A DNA stretch of 6,730 bases from Bacteroidales bacterium (lineage in GTDB: Bacteria; Bacteroidota; Bacteroidia; Bacteroidales; UBA10428). A model generated the notes under the pieces. That model searched no databases. It was not told where the DNA came from and saw only the letters and a list, made by a program, of their open reading frames with translations. How positions within the stretch are numbered: the stretch's first letter is position 1; each line of letters begins with the position of its first letter. The translations under genes were made by a program, and so were the position numbers. The stretch spans positions 1 to 6,730 of the forward strand of contig DNTK01000604.1 in assembly GCA_003508755.1 (NCBI GenBank). Reading direction: 5' to 3'. Positions 6,102-6,730 of this stretch are shown piece by piece.

Positions 6102-6730
6102 ATGCCTGCCAATTGGAAGAATAAAGGGAAGTACTTTTTATATAAAAATAAGCACCGGATCTTTTATCGCCGAGAGGGAAGCGGGTCTGTCTTGCTGTTG
6201 CTGCATGGTTTTCCTACCGCTTCCTGGGATTGGCACAAAATCTGGCCTTCGCTTAAGGAAGACTTCGAGTTGGTCGCCCCCGACTTCATTGGCTTTGGCT
6301 TTTCTGATAAGCCGCTTCGGTATCAGTATGTCATTTTAGATCAGGCTGATCTGGTTGAGCAACTGCTGGATCACTTGCAATTAAGAGAGATCCATATCCT
6401 GGCACATGATTACGGCGATACGGTTGCGCAGGAGTTGCTGGCTCGTTTTTTGGAAAAAAAAGCATCTGCACTGAAGTTGACGTCTATTTGTTTTCTAAAC
6501 GGCGGTCTCTTTCCGGAGTCTCACCAGCCAAGGCTTATCCAAAAATTACTTATCAGCCCTTTGGGCCCTTTGCTGACTCCTTTTCTCAGCAAGGCCATGC
6601 TGAAGAGAAATTTTTCTAAGATCTTTGGTCCGGATACCCAGGCAACGGATCAGGAGATCGATGCCTTTTACGACCTGATCCAATATAATAGCGGGACCCA
6701 GGTTTTTCATAAGCTCATCCGCTACATGGC
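6102..6730 (+). CDS. MEST/PEG1-like alpha/beta hydrolase (partial, runs off right edge)
   Basis: The frame opens at ATG 6102 and stays open for 209 codons to the window edge. Family members run to about 300 residues, so roughly the last third is missing. The fold signatures are LLLLHGFPTASWDW (31-44, HGFP oxyanion loop), DFIGFGFSDKP (61-71) and the nucleophile elbow LAHDYGDTVAQELL (100-113) with Asp103 as predicted nucleophile. The segments FGFSDKP, HDYGDxVAQELL, NGGLFPESHQP, LIQKLL and IFGP closely match remembered vertebrate MEST. An Asp nucleophile with HGFP resembles epoxide hydrolases. Tyr104 replaces the tryptophan that binds halide in haloalkane dehalogenases, so dehalogenase activity is less likely. 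The acid and histidine of the triad lie beyond the window. No signal peptide is visible; the basic NKGKYFLYKNK start suggests a cytoplasmic protein. There is no Shine-Dalgarno sequence. It is transcribed divergently from thrA, with no evident functional link. The substrate is unknown. Confidence 0.88.
   Translation, partial: MPANWKNKGKYFLYKNKHRIFYRREGSGSVLLLLHGFPTASWDWHKIWPSLKEDFELVAPDFIGFGFSDKPLRYQYVILDQADLVEQLLDHLQLREIHILAHDYGDTVAQELLARFLEKKASALKLTSICFLNGGLFPESHQPRLIQKLLISPLGPLLTPFLSKAMLKRNFSKIFGPDTQATDQEIDAFYDLIQYNSGTQVFHKLIRYM

Noticed and set aside
5906..6124. 72-residue plus-strand open frame upstream of the alpha/beta hydrolase
   Set aside because: It needs a TTG start, has no recognisable domain, lies mostly in A/T-rich intergenic DNA and runs into the hydrolase coding region in another frame. 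The ATG at 6102 with its clear fold motifs explains the coding signal better.

Overview
The window looks like a chromosomal segment of a Bacteroidota bacterium. Three things suggest this. Gene starts lack Shine-Dalgarno sequences and are preceded by A/T-rich stretches. One promoter carries the TAnnTTTG -7 element typical of this phylum. The threonine genes are arranged around a fused aspartokinase-homoserine dehydrogenase. A marine or anaerobic Bacteroidales/Marinilabiliales-type organism is a guess from protein flavour only. Nothing resembles a phage, transposon, CRISPR array or RNA gene.

Layout. Positions 1-131 hold a possible C-terminal scrap of an upstream gene and a promoter. A plus-strand gene at 132-623 encodes a small Rossmann-like SLOG-superfamily protein (cpYpsA type, also labelled 'putative molybdenum carrier'). 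It converges on, and overlaps by 15 nt, a minus-strand cluster spanning 5823 down to 609. In transcription order this cluster is thrA (aspartokinase/homoserine dehydrogenase), an HxpB/YniC-like HAD phosphatase, thrC (threonine synthase) and thrH (phosphoserine:homoserine phosphotransferase/phosphoserine phosphatase). A 278-nt divergent intergenic region (5824-6101) separates thrA from a plus-strand alpha/beta hydrolase that runs off the right edge. That protein strongly resembles the vertebrate imprinted-gene product MEST/PEG1.

How the genes work together. ThrA performs the first and third steps from aspartate (aspartate to aspartyl-phosphate; aspartate semialdehyde to homoserine). ThrC makes threonine from O-phosphohomoserine. 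The step between them, homoserine phosphorylation, has no ThrB (GHMP kinase) or phosphoglycerate-mutase-like homoserine kinase in this cluster. The only candidate present is ThrH, which in Pseudomonas aeruginosa can phosphorylate homoserine using phosphoserine. The cluster therefore suggests a threonine pathway fed by serine-pathway phosphate. A HAD phosphatase of unknown purpose sits in the slot between thrA and thrC. This kinase-less design and the MEST-like hydrolase are the most interesting points. I see no convincing evidence of a wholly new system.
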